From the NCBI RefSeq assembly GCF_000003815.2, contig NC_049980.1, positions 1,763,960-1,827,959 of the forward strand: a DNA stretch of 64,000 nucleotides. The letters run 5' to 3'. Source of the stretch: Branchiostoma floridae. Its lineage: Eukaryota; Chordata; Leptocardii; Amphioxiformes; Branchiostomatidae. The translations under genes were made by a program, and so were the position numbers. Numbering within the stretch: position 1 is the first letter of the stretch; each line of letters begins with the position of its first letter. The notes below the pieces were generated by a model. That model did not search any database, was not told the DNA's origin, and saw only the letters and a program-made list of their open reading frames with translations. Below, one piece after another: positions 34,801 to 46,412 of the stretch.

Positions 34801-37410
34801 GAATCTTTTTACACTTTGTGCGTTTTGTTGTCTTCTTGGTCACAGTTTTACACTTTGTATGATATATCAAGTATGAAATTGAAGGTTACACATATCCTAT
34901 GTAGGTCGCTGTCAGAGCGCAGCGCGATCGCCGTCTAGTGGAAAGGGGACCTGAAGTCGTCCGATTTTGAAATCGACAAAGGGCCGTCCGTATTTTTCAC
35001 CTGAAATTCAACGAGGCTCGTGCACCTGCTAACACCGGTCGATCTCTTAAAATAGACCGATCCTGACTGTCAGAAGCGCAATTAGCAGTTCAACCAATGA
35101 GAAAATGGCAATTAGCAGCTCGACCAATGAGAGAGTGGCTTCATGTCGTCCGTCAAATATTTGTATTCTTGTGCCTTTGTTTTGAATGTCTACGTTTTGA
35201 CAGAAGCTGTGACTACTCCCCAAACAGTGGTTACACTCTGGCTGTTTTTGACATATTTTAGGAGTTTTTGTTGGGCTATCTACTTTGTACCGTAATTTTA
35301 CATAAACGTACAAAACAGAAAGCCCGACAAAACAACTAAAACGGAAAAAAACGGAGCCGGACCTCTGCTTGGAGAGTGGATTTCGCGACCCTTATAGGCA
35401 ACTGAGTGCTTACTATGACAGGTGAATGCTTGATAGTCTGGCTGTAAGAACTGAACCGTGTCTGATCAGTATGTAAATAACCGGAGAGTCGGCGTGGTCA
35501 CAGCTCCGTAAACAAGTGCCCGGGGTTAGAATTTCCAGAAACTACTGAAGCATAGGGGAAGCAAAAGGATATGACAGCTTCATAGCTATCGATATTTCTC
35601 CTCATCCATGTTTGCTTTCACCAGCAAAAAAATCCAAAGCCTGTGTCTATCAACATATTATGCATCATATTTATTTCTCATTATTTCACGTTGGAAAGCA
35701 AACAGACTGAGTTCAAACCGTGACCATATTGACATATGTGTGAGTGAGTCAGTATATATGTGTATATGTGTGTGTGTGTACGTGTGTGTGCGTGTCTGTG
35801 TATGAGTGTGCGTGTGAGTCTGTGGTGTGTGTGTGTGTGTGTGTGCATGTATGTGTGTGTGTACCTGTGTGAGAGTGTGTGAAGTGAAGTGAGTGTGTGC
35901 GTGCGTGTTTCTGTGTGTGTGTGTGTGTGTGCGTGTCTGTCTGTTTGTGTGTGTGTGCGTGTGTGCTTGCAATTTTACGTGCAACCAAAAAAGTATTTTG
36001 AACACTTTGTATGTGCACATATCACAAGATCATAGGGCGTATGAAGTTTGAATTGAAAATCAATAGATAACATTGCTCAAGTAATAAAACATGTTTCTCA
36101 TGCATATAATATATTCTGTAGCAGGCTAGACGTTACGTGCATGGTGACTGAAATGTTCCTGATCGCTGATTGGTCAACTCTGACTAACATTGTGTTTGCA
36201 CTAAACGTTGTATAAACAACATTGCCATTACATGTAAGGACCGTTAGAGTCCATTCCAAGACACCATGAGGGTTTTTAGGCGATATTTATAATTAGTCTG
36301 AATTATTTTGAATAAAAGAATATCTGAGCCACAATAATTAAATTATTTTCAAAAAATTGACTAAGAAAATACTCATTTATTTGAATTTCTTTGAATATTT
36401 TAGAAACATTTTGAAAGTAACTGTACAAAAATATCTTTATTTAGAATAATTGTTAAACCTCTCTGTGATTATTTCACATTTACAAATATTTACAAAAAAT
36501 GGTAAACCTGGCCAAATGGTAAAATTAGTTTATTGCCCCCATAAAAGTAAGCCCTATTGTTGCATCTGTATATTTTTAGATTTCACTGCTGGGCACTGGC
36601 GGTTCCTTTGTGGTGGGCCATTGTTGCATGGCACCCAACCATACTTTGCAAGGATGTGTGAATTGCTATCTTCCCAGCCCACCGAACCATTTACAAAAAT
36701 GGTAGAAAATGGTAGAAAATGGTAAATAATGGTAGAATGCTGTTATCATTATTTAGAAACCATTAGAAGTATCCAATTCCACACCATGAATATTTCCAAA
36801 GTTTTACAGGACCAGGGAAATATCTATAAAGTTGAAACAGTGTTAAAACTATTTCTGAAGTATCAAATGTCCTAGACATATAATTACAAAACTTTAAAAT
36901 CAATTCTAAACAATGGCAACAAACATCCGCACGGTGTCTTGGAATGGACTCTAACCTCTTTTAAAACAACCTTTTCATTGTAATTTAGCATGTCCAGACA
37001 CTGTGCATGGTTCAGGACGAACTAAGTTCAGCGTTGTTGCCTGTACTCAATTTGCAGTCTACTAGACCTTCTTTAGTGTATGATAATACCCACAGATGTG
37101 TACATATCATTACAAGATATAAGAGTTAATAGCCCTAAATTGCCGTACTACTATTAAACCACACGTTGCTACAAACAGAGAGTATACACCCAACAATTTC
37201 CACTGAATTTACCTCATTCTTGGATAGTCCCGGTGCCTCGCACTCCGCGTATGTCACTTTCACTAACTGAGGAAGCTTGTGTGTGTCCAGTAGGAGGTCT
37301 GGAGTCAGAAACTGTCCTTCTTGGCAACGGATGTTCTCCTTAATAGTGAAGATATCCTCGCTATCGACTGGCGCGGCCATGGATGTTACATCTGCCATTG
37401 TTTCTTCCAA
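31855..37410 (-). CDS. GAREM: Gene B: CABIT-SAM adaptor, GAREM-like, two coding exons
   Basis: Exons 37213-37410 (ATG, 66 codons) and 31855-34056 (733 codons plus stop), joined GT-AG in phase 0, give 799 residues. The open frame upstream of 34,056 is intron. The CABIT domain spans about 35-345, with a lysine-rich loop (about 203-219). The middle is disordered, with two YxN sites fitting the GRB2 SH2 motif (YANV near 400, YDNV near 696), further tyrosines (YEET, YTDL, YEDP, YQTP), and a class II SH3 ligand PPVPPRP near 496. The SAM domain covers about 733-799 and ends FTQGWRP like gene A and vertebrate GAREM. The role in receptor tyrosine kinase to ERK signalling is inferred from family. It faces gene A tail to tail across 1.1 kb. 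Confidence 0.9.
34108..34582. mobile_element. CAGTCAAACCTG-family MITE in gene B intron
   Basis: Ends CAGTAAAACCTGTCCAAG and CTTGGGCAGGTTTGACTG, with TA on both sides. Interior motifs AAAAGCGGTCG and AAAAAGCGGTCG. It begins about 50 bp upstream, in the sense of gene B, of exon 2. Confidence 0.75.
34712..34948. mobile_element. MITE with CCCCTTTCCACTAG ends
   Basis: CCCCTTTCCACTAGGATGGC at the left is inverted as GCCGTCTAGTGGAAAGGGG at the right. It appears inserted into a diverged TACCCC-family element: flanking ATACCCC to the left and GTATTTTTCACCTGAAA to the right. Confidence 0.65.
35745..35970. repeat. (TG)n microsatellite
   Basis: About 220 bp of interrupted TG dinucleotide repeat in the gene B intron. 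The long frames reading His-Thr-His-Thr on the other strand are artefacts of it. Confidence 0.95.
36247..36951. mobile_element. 705-bp TA-flanked element, GAGTCCATTCC family (copy 2)
   Basis: Same ends and interior as 24,641-25,346, in the same orientation, with TA at 36245-36246 and 36952-36953. In the gene B intron, 261 bp downstream of the exon 1 donor. Few differences from copy 1 suggest recent activity or recent duplication. Confidence 0.85.
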
Positions 37411-38370
37411 CTTGAGTAACCGAAAGTACCGTGTACAGAGCTATTAGCTACAAAGGTTTGGGCACGAAATCTACCTACAACATGGGACCATCCAGAAATT
37501 GGCAGAAAGGCAGAAGGAAGTACAGAGTTTTGCCTGAGGGAAATGTCACATCAGATATACTGTATAAAGTCCGGACACAAAAACCCAGGTACCGACACAC
37601 GTCCGCAGTTGGTTTCAGCTGTGATACAGCATACACAAGAAAAATGAGACAACGTTCCAGTTGTAAGTAGCTGTTGGAAATCAGGTAGATCTTCACCCGA
37701 AAATTATCGACTTTCCAACTGGCGGCTGCTGTCAATTTCCCCACCAACACCCGGAAGTAGATTTTCGTCCCAAATGAACCGCCCCCAAAGGTGTTCGTAA
37801 CATGAATAAACATCAATTCTAGCTGCGTTGAAGGAAGCAATAACTTTTTTGTTCTTTTGACATCAGAACGTTTATTAGTACCCTGCATAAGTGTCAAGTT
37901 TGGAAGGAAACGTATAACATAGAATGATATTTGAAGTGGTAATGAAAGTCGTAGTGAACATTTCGCTGCGGTCGGTACGTGCAACCTGAAACCTGTTTAG
38001 GTACAGGTGAGTCTTTGCTGTGTGACCAGGTGTATGACGTCATCAGGCTGTCTCTGGGGAAATCACGTGATCTGAGTCACAGGGAAACTCAGTGAAATGA
38101 TACACACTTCTATTGCTTTGGAAAAAGTTTTTTACATTCATTTGTTAATGATTTACTGATCAATAAAGTTTAGAGGCAAGTGTAGTTTGAAATTCTTTAA
38201 ATTTGTGTATGTATAACTGTACGAGCAGACTACAAAGGGTTCTAGAAATAGAGAAAGGTGGTATGGTTGGTTGTCTTCTCTCTCGCAGATTTTCCCCGAT
38301 GCACGGGCAATAGTTTTACGTACTTTATGCATGGTTTCATTTGATCACATAGGGAGATGAAATATAAATG
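37411..38370. other. Upstream region of gene B, no further gene seen
   Basis: It presumably holds the gene B promoter and 5' UTR. No TATA box or other defined element is assigned. The longer frames on either strand have no family likeness or splice logic. Confidence 0.4.
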
Positions 38371-39125
38371 AATGAATGAATGAAGACCTTTATTGCACAT
38401 TTTTGCCACGCCGGGCTAAGTACAGGTCACAACAAGACATGCTGAAAAGATACAGTTCACAGATACAAAAAAATGAGACTATTGCTGGATAAATTCAACT
38501 TCTCCTCGCAAAATATAACCACACCCCCAGATAGGGATCTCGGGTAAAATCTCAGGACTGTTCGTGCAACTGCAGGTGTAGGCCGCCTCTCCAAGCACGC
38601 CGGGCATCACACTCTACTCTCTTCGATAAGTGTGTTGGGCTCTTTAATGAATGAATGAAGACCTTTATTGTACATTCATGCCTCGACGGGCTAGATACAG
38701 GTCACTGATAACAGACATAACAGACATATGCAGGGACAACAAGATACAATTTAACTAATTGAAGGTACTAAGCTAACATGATGGTCGACATCTTCTCGCT
38801 TCTTTGTACAGGTGTAGATATAGGAACAAATAATGTTTAATATACAGGGTTTATCTAGGCGCATCAAAAATAGAAATTTATCCGTTACATTAAGATGTTC
38901 AAAATATGGAAACTCTTTTCTGATATATTCATAAAGCACAATCCGTTCCTTATGGTACAATTTACAGTGTAAAATAAGATGTTGTTCAACTTCTACCTGT
39001 TGTAGATCACAAAATTTGCAGACTCTATGCTGCAGAGGAGTACGGTTGTGCCTTCCAGTTTCGATATGTAACTTTTGGCAACTTATCCGGAGTTTGCAGA
39101 GGGTTGATGCTTGATGCTTACACCT
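38371..39125 (-). repeat. Two LINE 3' fragments, minus orientation
   Basis: About 38,371-38,470 and 38,645-39,125 each end, on the minus strand, in ACAATAAAGGTCTTCATTC or a close variant with an ATTC tail. The longer one encodes a reverse-transcriptase C-terminus with the zinc-knuckle-like pattern C-x2-C-(x)n-H-x3-C (residues VCKFCDL, then EQHLILHCKLY). Matches 21,922-22,340. CR1-like by form. Confidence 0.7.
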
Positions 39126-39797
39126 GATGAAGCTCCCTAATACGCGGGGCCGCTGGCTTTACGTTACTATCCGAAATGAATTTCGCAATACCTTCTGGGC
39201 CGACCCTATGATCAAACTCACAGTGCTGATAAACAAATGCAACCGTGTCGCGCACGTTTTGATATAACGTTAATAAACTAGAATTCAGTCATAACCACCT
39301 ATGTGTTTATATGTTATAGATTTATTAATAAAATACATAGTATTTCTTAGTTGGAACTTTTCTTCTGTCCGTCTTCAATTGTAACGTCATGGTAGAAGTT
39401 AAACGTGTGCCTCTCGGCGCAATGACACGAAACCTAGTCCTAATATCAAACAAATCTTTCTGCAATCATTTTTTATCTTCTATTCAATTCGAGTGTAACC
39501 TCTCGTCAGTATTGCAGGATCTTCATCATGACTCTTTTGTCTTTTTTATAATATACCCACAGAAAAAATACCATGAAGCGACCGAGAAAAGATAGAGACA
39601 TGTACACTTTCACTGCGTTCTTAAGACAAGGCAGGAAAATATGTTTTAAAAACGTTCTTGCCATTGTAATCCAATTTTTACTAACGATTCTAAATATCTC
39701 AAAGAAAACAGCCTGGATACTATTTTGTGACGAATGACATATCTATTTATCTATCATTCTTGCACAGAGGACTTACATGGGACTTGCTTTGCTTCCT

Positions 39798-40063
39798 CAG
39801 ATGACTGGTTTACTACGCTGACGTTCTGGAAGTCGAAAGTGACGCCAGGAGCTAATCAAAAGTGACAGGAAGACAGAAACTATCACCGTCATGGTTCAAT
39901 AAGGGTTGGTGCGCCCTGATGTAAATTGCCTCCTTTTAAAACACATCTTACAAACCAGTCACTGAACCCTGACTGTGGAAGATTCCACTTTCCCACCACT
40001 TTTGATTCGCTCCTGACGTCATTTCCGACTTCTGGAACGTCAGCGCAGTGAATCAGTCATCTG
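39798..40063. mobile_element. Foldback element just 3' of the 779-residue ORF
   Basis: CAGATGACTGGTTTACTACG at the left is inverted at the right as CGCAGTGAATCAGTCATCTG. The arms continue with GCTGACGTTCTGGAAGTCG and CGACTTCTGGAACGTCAGC. The loop has CACTTTTGATT / AATCAAAAGTG. No ORF. Confidence 0.75.
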
Positions 40064-40172
40064 ATAAATGCCGACAAGACCGACTAAAAACTGTTCTACC
40101 AAGACAGATGCTGTGGTTCATTCGAACGTTTACGTGATATTATTCTACATCTTTTACACCTGGTAACACATT

Positions 40173-40199
40173 ATCAATTCAATTCAATTCAATTCAATT
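40173..40199. repeat. Pentanucleotide (TTCAA)n tract touching a stop codon
   Basis: Five TTCAA-type repeats abut the TAA of the 779-residue minus-strand ORF. It may be the tail remnant of a retroelement. Confidence 0.7.
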
Positions 40200-42537
40200 A
40201 TATAAAAACTGACTGGACCATTGAGTCGTCCCTATTTTGTTCTTCCACCATCCGACCAGTTGCGCCTTTAGTAGTGCGGTTAGAACGTTTCATGGATTCA
40301 AACCGCTGAATCATGGTGTTGACGCTGCGTGAGGACATGGAATCATCGTCATCTGTCTCTAACCCTGACCTTATGGTGAAAGAATCTGTCCTTAACGTTC
40401 TTGGTTGCATGGCTATCTCAGTCTCTGTCTGTTTACTGTTGGGTACAGAGTGTTCAAAGACTTTACTGTTGCTTTTTGTCTCGTTTTCATGGGAAGTAAG
40501 AGCTCTAATTTCTACCCCTTTGCTAACATTAGCAGTGTTCTGTGAATACGAATTTCGGCGACTGGAGTTTGATTCCTTTTTCTTCGTAGTGAAGTTCATC
40601 CGCGGTCGATTGATGTCCTTTTCACTGTTGTTAGGTGGTGTTTCATCCGCCACTGCCGATACTTTCTTTGTTTGCGCTGGAACAACATGTGATGGTCCAA
40701 CCGTCTTCGGCTGACGTTCGGTATTTCTCGGTGGTTGTTCGGCTCTAGTCGGCTCACTCGTCGTGTTCTTCCGCCTAGCGTGCCTGGCAACGTCCGTCCC
40801 GACTGTACCTTGCCCACTACTGAGTCGTCTTTGCAACATTTGTTCTATAGTTACTGCGGCCTGTTCTACATCAATACTGTCGTTACAAAGATCTAAAGCA
40901 CTACTGTCGGTACTGATATGTTTGACATTAGCATATTTCGTGGCACTGTTAGCTTTTGGCGGCAAAAAGTCGGCTTTTGCGGAGTACTCTGTAGTGTCCT
41001 CTGGTGAAGACCGGGATGCCGTTGGTCCTTGTGAAACGTTCCCTACAGCTACCGTAGGCTTTGTGACCGAAGTTGTCCTTTTTCGCTCACCATGTTGACC
41101 ATTGTTATCGTACACGAGCTGTCTTGAGTGCCTTGGGTCGTCCTCAGTCGCCTCCTCCTCGGCAAATCTCGTGCTCTCTTCGTCAGGGAAGATCTGGGAG
41201 ATCGGCGGTGCCTGTATGGAGTCCTCCCCCTCAGAGTCATCGTACACGGACTCGTTATATTCCACCTCCACCAGGTTAGTTTCCGAAAACCTGAAAAGCC
41301 CCGTTGTCGCGCTGCTGAAGGCGTCAATGTTAAGAGACGAATGAGACACGCTGTTGTGATAACTCTGAACGTGATGTGCCCACCGCGCCACCTGGCGGTG
41401 TTTAGTTGTCTCTGCACCTTCCGCGCCCCCATCAGAACGATTGGAAGTAACAGGTTCTAGGCAATAACTACCGTAGTCTACAGATCTATCTAAGCTTTGA
41501 ATCCTGCCCGTAGCACGGACACTCAGCTTGTCGGCCTGAGAGAAACCGTTAGGTGGCGAGCCAGTCTCAGGTTTGACACCTGTAATGTTCCTATCCAACG
41601 AGCCGTAGCCTATATCATCCTCAGGTACATGTCCCATATATACTACATCGTCATAATCGTAAAGGTCAGCATCAAAAGGCATTTCCACAAACTCTGGCCT
41701 TCGAACTGTTCTTTCTTTCTTGACAGTTTTGTCAGATGCAGGCACGAGGGGATAGTATGTTTTTTCAGACTCAATTTTTCGACTGTTGACACTCGATGTA
41801 TATCTTGCATTTAGATGAATGGCAGGGGGAAAGAGTGCACTATTGTAGGGGATATCGTCCGGAAAGTCTACAACGACAATGTTGTCGTCGACTTGTCCAT
41901 TCACCAGGGTTTCTTCTGTTACATGGACCTCGAAATGTTCGTGACTGTCTTTCCGGAGTTTTGTTTGTCCTTCGCTGCCAAGGTCATTTGCTGGTAGGCC
42001 ATCGTCTACGGTAATGATAGTCGGATCCTCATAGAAGACTATGTTAGACTTACCCTTCTTTCTCCTTATACTGTCTTCTTTGGCGCGAGCTAAATCTCGT
42101 GGGATAGCGATCCCATCTTCGTCGTAAAGAAATGTACTCAACCGTCTAGATTGTGTACTTGAACTATCGTCACGTGCGTCGCTATTGTCAACATCAGCGA
42201 CAACATCGGTAAGGCCAAGATGCTTGTATCTTAACGACACATCTTCTTCCTTTGGTGGCGGTGGCCTAAGAGACTTCTGTTGAGGTGTAACCGTATTCAA
42301 GCGAGTCTGCTTGTTTGGTCGGGACTTGGGTGTTACCGGTATATCTGTGTCACCTGGTGTCGTCTGCTTCCGGGGTTCGGCTCTTGCTTCTTTGGGCGCC
42401 CTGGCGACGAGAATCCGATCCGTAGAGCGCATACTGGACCTCTTCTTGTCAGCAATGGGCTGCAGAAGGTTCGGAAATGACCTGAAACTCCGAGATTTCT
42501 TTATCAGAGCAGGTCGAGCTGTTATTTTGTCCGCCAT
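40198..42537 (-). CDS. Intronless ORF of 779 residues, unrecognised disordered protein
   Basis: A single open frame starts at an ATG in good context (GCAATGG), with an in-frame TAA nine bases upstream, and stops at TAA 40198-40200. Such length and the closed upstream frame argue for a complete intronless coding exon. I recognise no domain. The protein is low in hydrophobic residues, with a basic N-terminus (SRSFRSFPNLL, about 16-26), acidic patches and many tyrosines (LYDYDD, YGSL, YNES, YDDS, YANV, of which YANV fits a GRB2 SH2 site). The last residues SVFI could be a class II PDZ ligand. It lies between CABIT genes B and C on their strand, so a signalling scaffold is conceivable, but that is inference only. 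Confidence 0.7.
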   Translation of the reverse strand: MADKITARPALIKKSRSFRSFPNLLQPIADKKRSSMRSTDRILVARAPKEARAEPRKQTTPGDTDIPVTPKSRPNKQTRLNTVTPQQKSLRPPPPKEEDVSLRYKHLGLTDVVADVDNSDARDDSSSTQSRRLSTFLYDEDGIAIPRDLARAKEDSIRRKKGKSNIVFYEDPTIITVDDGLPANDLGSEGQTKLRKDSHEHFEVHVTEETLVNGQVDDNIVVVDFPDDIPYNSALFPPAIHLNARYTSSVNSRKIESEKTYYPLVPASDKTVKKERTVRRPEFVEMPFDADLYDYDDVVYMGHVPEDDIGYGSLDRNITGVKPETGSPPNGFSQADKLSVRATGRIQSLDRSVDYGSYCLEPVTSNRSDGGAEGAETTKHRQVARWAHHVQSYHNSVSHSSLNIDAFSSATTGLFRFSETNLVEVEYNESVYDDSEGEDSIQAPPISQIFPDEESTRFAEEEATEDDPRHSRQLVYDNNGQHGERKRTTSVTKPTVAVGNVSQGPTASRSSPEDTTEYSAKADFLPPKANSATKYANVKHISTDSSALDLCNDSIDVEQAAVTIEQMLQRRLSSGQGTVGTDVARHARRKNTTSEPTRAEQPPRNTERQPKTVGPSHVVPAQTKKVSAVADETPPNNSEKDINRPRMNFTTKKKESNSSRRNSYSQNTANVSKGVEIRALTSHENETKSNSKVFEHSVPNSKQTETEIAMQPRTLRTDSFTIRSGLETDDDDSMSSRSVNTMIQRFESMKRSNRTTKGATGRMVEEQNRDDSMVQSVFI

Positions 42538-43160
42538 TGCTGTTTAGGTTACAGTCACTATCTGGACAGTCCGAGAAACGGGCGGGCGTGTGCGCGACGT
42601 GGATATTACAAATCCGTCAACAAATCAGATGATCTGATAAAATATCCCCAAACATACCCTAGCCGTTTGTCGCATGTCCTTTGGCTAGATCACTAGGGGA
42701 CTTGCACTAATGGCAGTCCAGCCTCGCCATTATAGGATATAAATCAATACATCAATGAATCAGGCATCCAATATGTACCTGAGATATGCCATAAGATCCT
42801 TCAGAATACGTGTAAGCTATATCGCCTCACGGTGTGGGGTCCGACTCGACGATTCCGTACGTTAGAATGATTACAAACGATATGGAGATCAACAGGAAAA
42901 GATGGCTCCCATTTGTTGCTGACAGCGAGTTGAAAGGAAAGGTCACCGAAAACAAGACTTTCTACTTGGGCCTCAGACAGAGTGCGTGAGAAAATGTGAT
43001 GTGTGTGAGGCGTTCCCTGGGGGCAGGTGGGCGGTTCAAATGGCGCAGAAGGAGACATAATGGACAGGAATTCTGCGCCAGCGGGTAATCAGGTACGAGC
43101 GCAGGGTAGCTGAATGGTAGCACGGTCTCCAATCATTCCACCTGGGTGCACCATGCACAA
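42538..43160. other. Upstream of the 779-residue ORF, nothing recognised
   Basis: Probable 5' UTR and promoter of the minus-strand ORF. No defined element seen. A weak tRNA-like A box (GGGTAGCTGAATGGTAGC, near 43,105) is probably a SINE remnant. Confidence 0.35.
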
Positions 43161-43164
43161 ATAT

Positions 43165-43500
43165 AGCGCTATTTCACCTTTATCTGTGGGGTTACCTATA
43201 TCCGTTGTTTTTAGAAACGGTATTTAATGATATCATTCCACGAAATCATCTTCCGGGAGAGACATAAAACGGGGGTCCCGTGCTCGAGGAGGTGCCTCGA
43301 CCACGTCAATCAGCCTCATTACTCAATTTGGGTGCCTGCCTATGGCACTGGCTGCAAGTGCACCAGATAGATATCAAGTCAACGGACAGTGGTTGCAAAG
43401 TACAATTTTTTGAAAACATTACGGTTTGGTATAAAAACGGATATAGGTTACCCCAATATTTGAAAATCTTGCAGTTTGATGTAACAACGGATATAGGTTA
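43165..43500. mobile_element. Degenerate or rearranged ACGCTAGTTCACC-family MITE
   Basis: It contains CACCTTTATCTGTGGGGTTA and CCTATATCCGTTGTTTT at the left, and GGATATAGGTTACCCC and AACGGATATAGGTTA at the right. The order is not that of a simple copy. Confidence 0.55.
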
Positions 43501-43969
43501 GGTACCCCCCAACTTGCCGGTCAATATCAGCAACAAACGTATGGGGGCGCTTCGGAAGATTCGAGGCCTCTTTTCTGTAGACTCTACCAGGCTCCACAGG
43601 TGACTGGAAAACAGTAGAAATTTGCCAGCTAAACTGATATCATACAGATGAGTTAGCTGGCCGAGGGCAACATTTGTTGTCACCTGTGTTTTTTTACCAG
43701 CTAACTCCTATTGCATGTTGTCTGTCTATTTGGCCAATGTTTACTATTTTTCCGGTGACCTGTGAAGCCTGGTAGAAGCTAACTAGTCTGTAACGTTATC
43801 TATTTCAAGGCCGAAAAATGTTCCCACCACAATCACACACCACATGTAGACCAGTCTTCTACTTTCTGCGTATAGTGTCCAAGCAGATGTTAGATAAACA
43901 GGGAAACTGGGCAGAGACCAGGCGGAAATCATGACTAGTTTCCTTCGGAAGGGCACAGGAAGTAAATTC

Positions 43970-44520
43970 TATGGCAGAAATCATTTTTTTCTGATTTCAG
44001 GAAAAAAAACACAAGAATTTTCTTCGAATTCTTTTTCGGAGAAGGTCAACCTGACGAGAAAGTACCAAATGGGAAGTATGTTGTGTTGTAGCCTAATGAT
44101 TGTACTTGTACACAATGTAGAAGTGATACTAGAGAGGTAACCATGCCTGACTGAAAAGTGAAACTACTTGGATAGTTGTAAAAGTGGTACAAATATGTAA
44201 GTTAAGTCATGAGTGTATTTGCCAACTTCATAAGTGATACCAGTCTATCATACCAGCGTCACTTTTACTACACTAGTTAACTTCTTGAGTACAGGAATGA
44301 ATGGCTTCTTGGCTGTAATACCACGTTTTGTCACTCCAATTCTTGTTGCAACGTTTATGGTGTCTATTTTGAAAAATTAAGCCATCTTGTTTCTCTTTTA
44401 CCCATCTTGTTTTTTTCGCCCTATCTCACTATTTTTGCAGTCTGCAGAGGATGTCATCCATAAAATGTACTTGGCGTGGCCTAACACCTGTTTGTAGAAT
44501 GTCGGCAACTGTAATTTATT
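43970..44520. repeat. Dispersed block paired with 17,880-18,310
   Basis: Collinear similarity to the block upstream of gene A, and in its last 200 bp (TTGTTGCAACG, CCATCTTGT, CTGCAGAGGATGTCATCC) to 59,345-59,490 upstream of gene E. No ORF. Confidence 0.55.
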
Positions 44521-45290
44521 GCTGGATTCTAGGTGGTAGCCATGAGTAATTGACTTGTTAACACAGACATACACTGTTGCGTGTAGACATTTATAACGTT
44601 ATATCTGTTGAATGACTCCTGTATAATACAGTACCATACCGTAGAAACGTCTTTACGGTTACCTCTGACGTCACACCGCTTTTGTGCACTACGCTTTGTT
44701 CCACACGTTCGACCTGCGACCTTCGACCAATCACAGACGTGGGCACAAATTACACAAACCCTTAGACTGTGAACTTTGTGTTGAATTTGCTGTGTCAAAT
44801 AACGTCACGTCGGGAGAGACACCGGCCTACATTGAATGTCGCCCGCGAATAGAGGGCTAGTTTCTACGTTCAACCCAAAGTGTGACATGGCCAGAAAACA
44901 AGTAGTTCACAAGGAAATGGACGCTTCGTCACACGCGTCGTTAAATGAGACAAGCGCAATTTATTGGATCTTTCATGACCTTGTCGTGATTGAACAACGT
45001 AAGAAGATATTTTTATTTTAACCGTATTTTGCTTGCTATAAAAAATGAACGATAAACACATTGAGATCAGCAAGATCATATTAAAACAAATTGAATTTGT
45101 TTTCTAACCAGAATATTAGAGTGATATTCTGTGGTGCTAGGTCATCATTTCAGCATATGGATTTCTTTTATTGAAAGCAAAAGCCATTTGGTGACATGAT
45201 TCATAACTTTGCTGTCAAAAGCTAGGCGGAGTTATAGAGTATGTGGCAGTGCATTATCGCTTTGATGCAAACATTAAAACCGATTCAGTG
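44521..45290. other. Intergenic, nothing recognised
   Basis: No gene, RNA or clear repeat supported in this stretch. Confidence 0.35.
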
Positions 45291-45292
45291 TA

Positions 45293-45477
45293 ACTTAAGT
45301 TCACCTTTATCCGCGGGGTAACCTATATCCGTTGTTTTCAAAAATAGGCGGTTTCAAATCGCAATACTTTAGATAGCAGTTTAAAACCACCGTCCATCAA
45401 CTTGATATTCCTAAATACTCTTTTTATTTTAAATCAACGGATATAGGTTGCTCTCGCCGATAAAGGTGTACTAGCGT
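45293..45477. mobile_element. ACGCTAGTTCACC-family MITE
   Basis: Left end diverged (CTTAAGTTCACCTTTATCCG), right end GATAAAGGTGTACTAGCGT, TA at both sides. Shares CTATATCCG and CGGATATAGG near the ends. Confidence 0.7.
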
Positions 45478-45821
45478 TATATCTAAAGCAGTTTAACATC
45501 GTTCATGGCATTTAATGGCGATCGTTTGTAAGCTTGTACAATCTATTCTTATCTTAATTTTGGCGTAATTGATCAATCAGAAAAGAAGATTTTGGGCCTA
45601 TTTTGATATCGAAAAGAATTGTTACATAAGGTCAATAGTCCTGTTTGTTCTTTTGGACGAACTTTGACATCTGCGAATGGTCAGGGCTTAGCTTGGGGAG
45701 GAAAGCTTTGCGGTCCGCAGTTGTCCCTCCCCGTGTAAGGTTGGGTAGGCACACCACATCACTGGTACCTCACTAGGCCTAGTGGAACACGGAGGGGTCA
45801 ATAAACATGTTGGTGAATGTA

Positions 45822-46039
45822 ACGCTAGTTCACCTTTATCCCCGGAGTAACCTATATCCGTAATATTTAAAAACAGTATATGATTTAGGCACATCAAGTC
45901 GACGGGTGGTAGTTTTAAACTGCAATGTACTGAAAATATTGAAATTTTAAACCAAAGTCCGTCAACGTGATATCCCCAAATGCCCTGCTTTTAAAAACAA
46001 CGGATATAGGTTACCCAACGGATAAAGGTGAACTAGCGT
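45822..46039. mobile_element. ACGCTAGTTCACC-family MITE
   Basis: Ends ACGCTAGTTCACCTTTATCC and GGATAAAGGTGAACTAGCGT with TA duplications. Only 345 bp from the previous copy, in the same orientation. Confidence 0.8.
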
Positions 46040-46412
46040 TAGACATAGCCAGGAAATGGGCTTTTGGGGAAATAGTACTGCAGTTGTATGAGACAGTGCC
46101 GTCTCCAAATATAATCTAACGTTACCTGTGTTTTAACAAGTTGCCACAACAATTCATAAATAAGAACGGTAAAAATAGCTTACAAAAATACATTTGGAAG
46201 CCTAAACATCCATTTGAAGATTGTGCTAACTACGCGTGCTGCTGTTATTCTACGCGTTAAGTAAGCTAGAAGCTCTACGTAACAAAGCCTAACAAAGGTC
46301 ATTTTTTGTCTGTCAAATGTGCGATATTCGTATAGGTAAGTTATGAAATTAAACATTTTTTTTGTACAAAATGATCATAGATGTGTTGTATACATGTAGG
46401 AATAAATAGATG
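46040..46412. other. 3' flank of the 351-residue ORF, nothing recognised
   Basis: Probably 3' UTR of the minus-strand ORF. No clear poly(A) signal assigned. Confidence 0.3.

Noticed and set aside
35658-36020. His-Thr-rich frames
   Set aside because: Produced by the TG microsatellite.
37475-37984. 169-residue minus-strand frame upstream of gene B
   Set aside because: No domain, no start context, no splice logic; chance frame.
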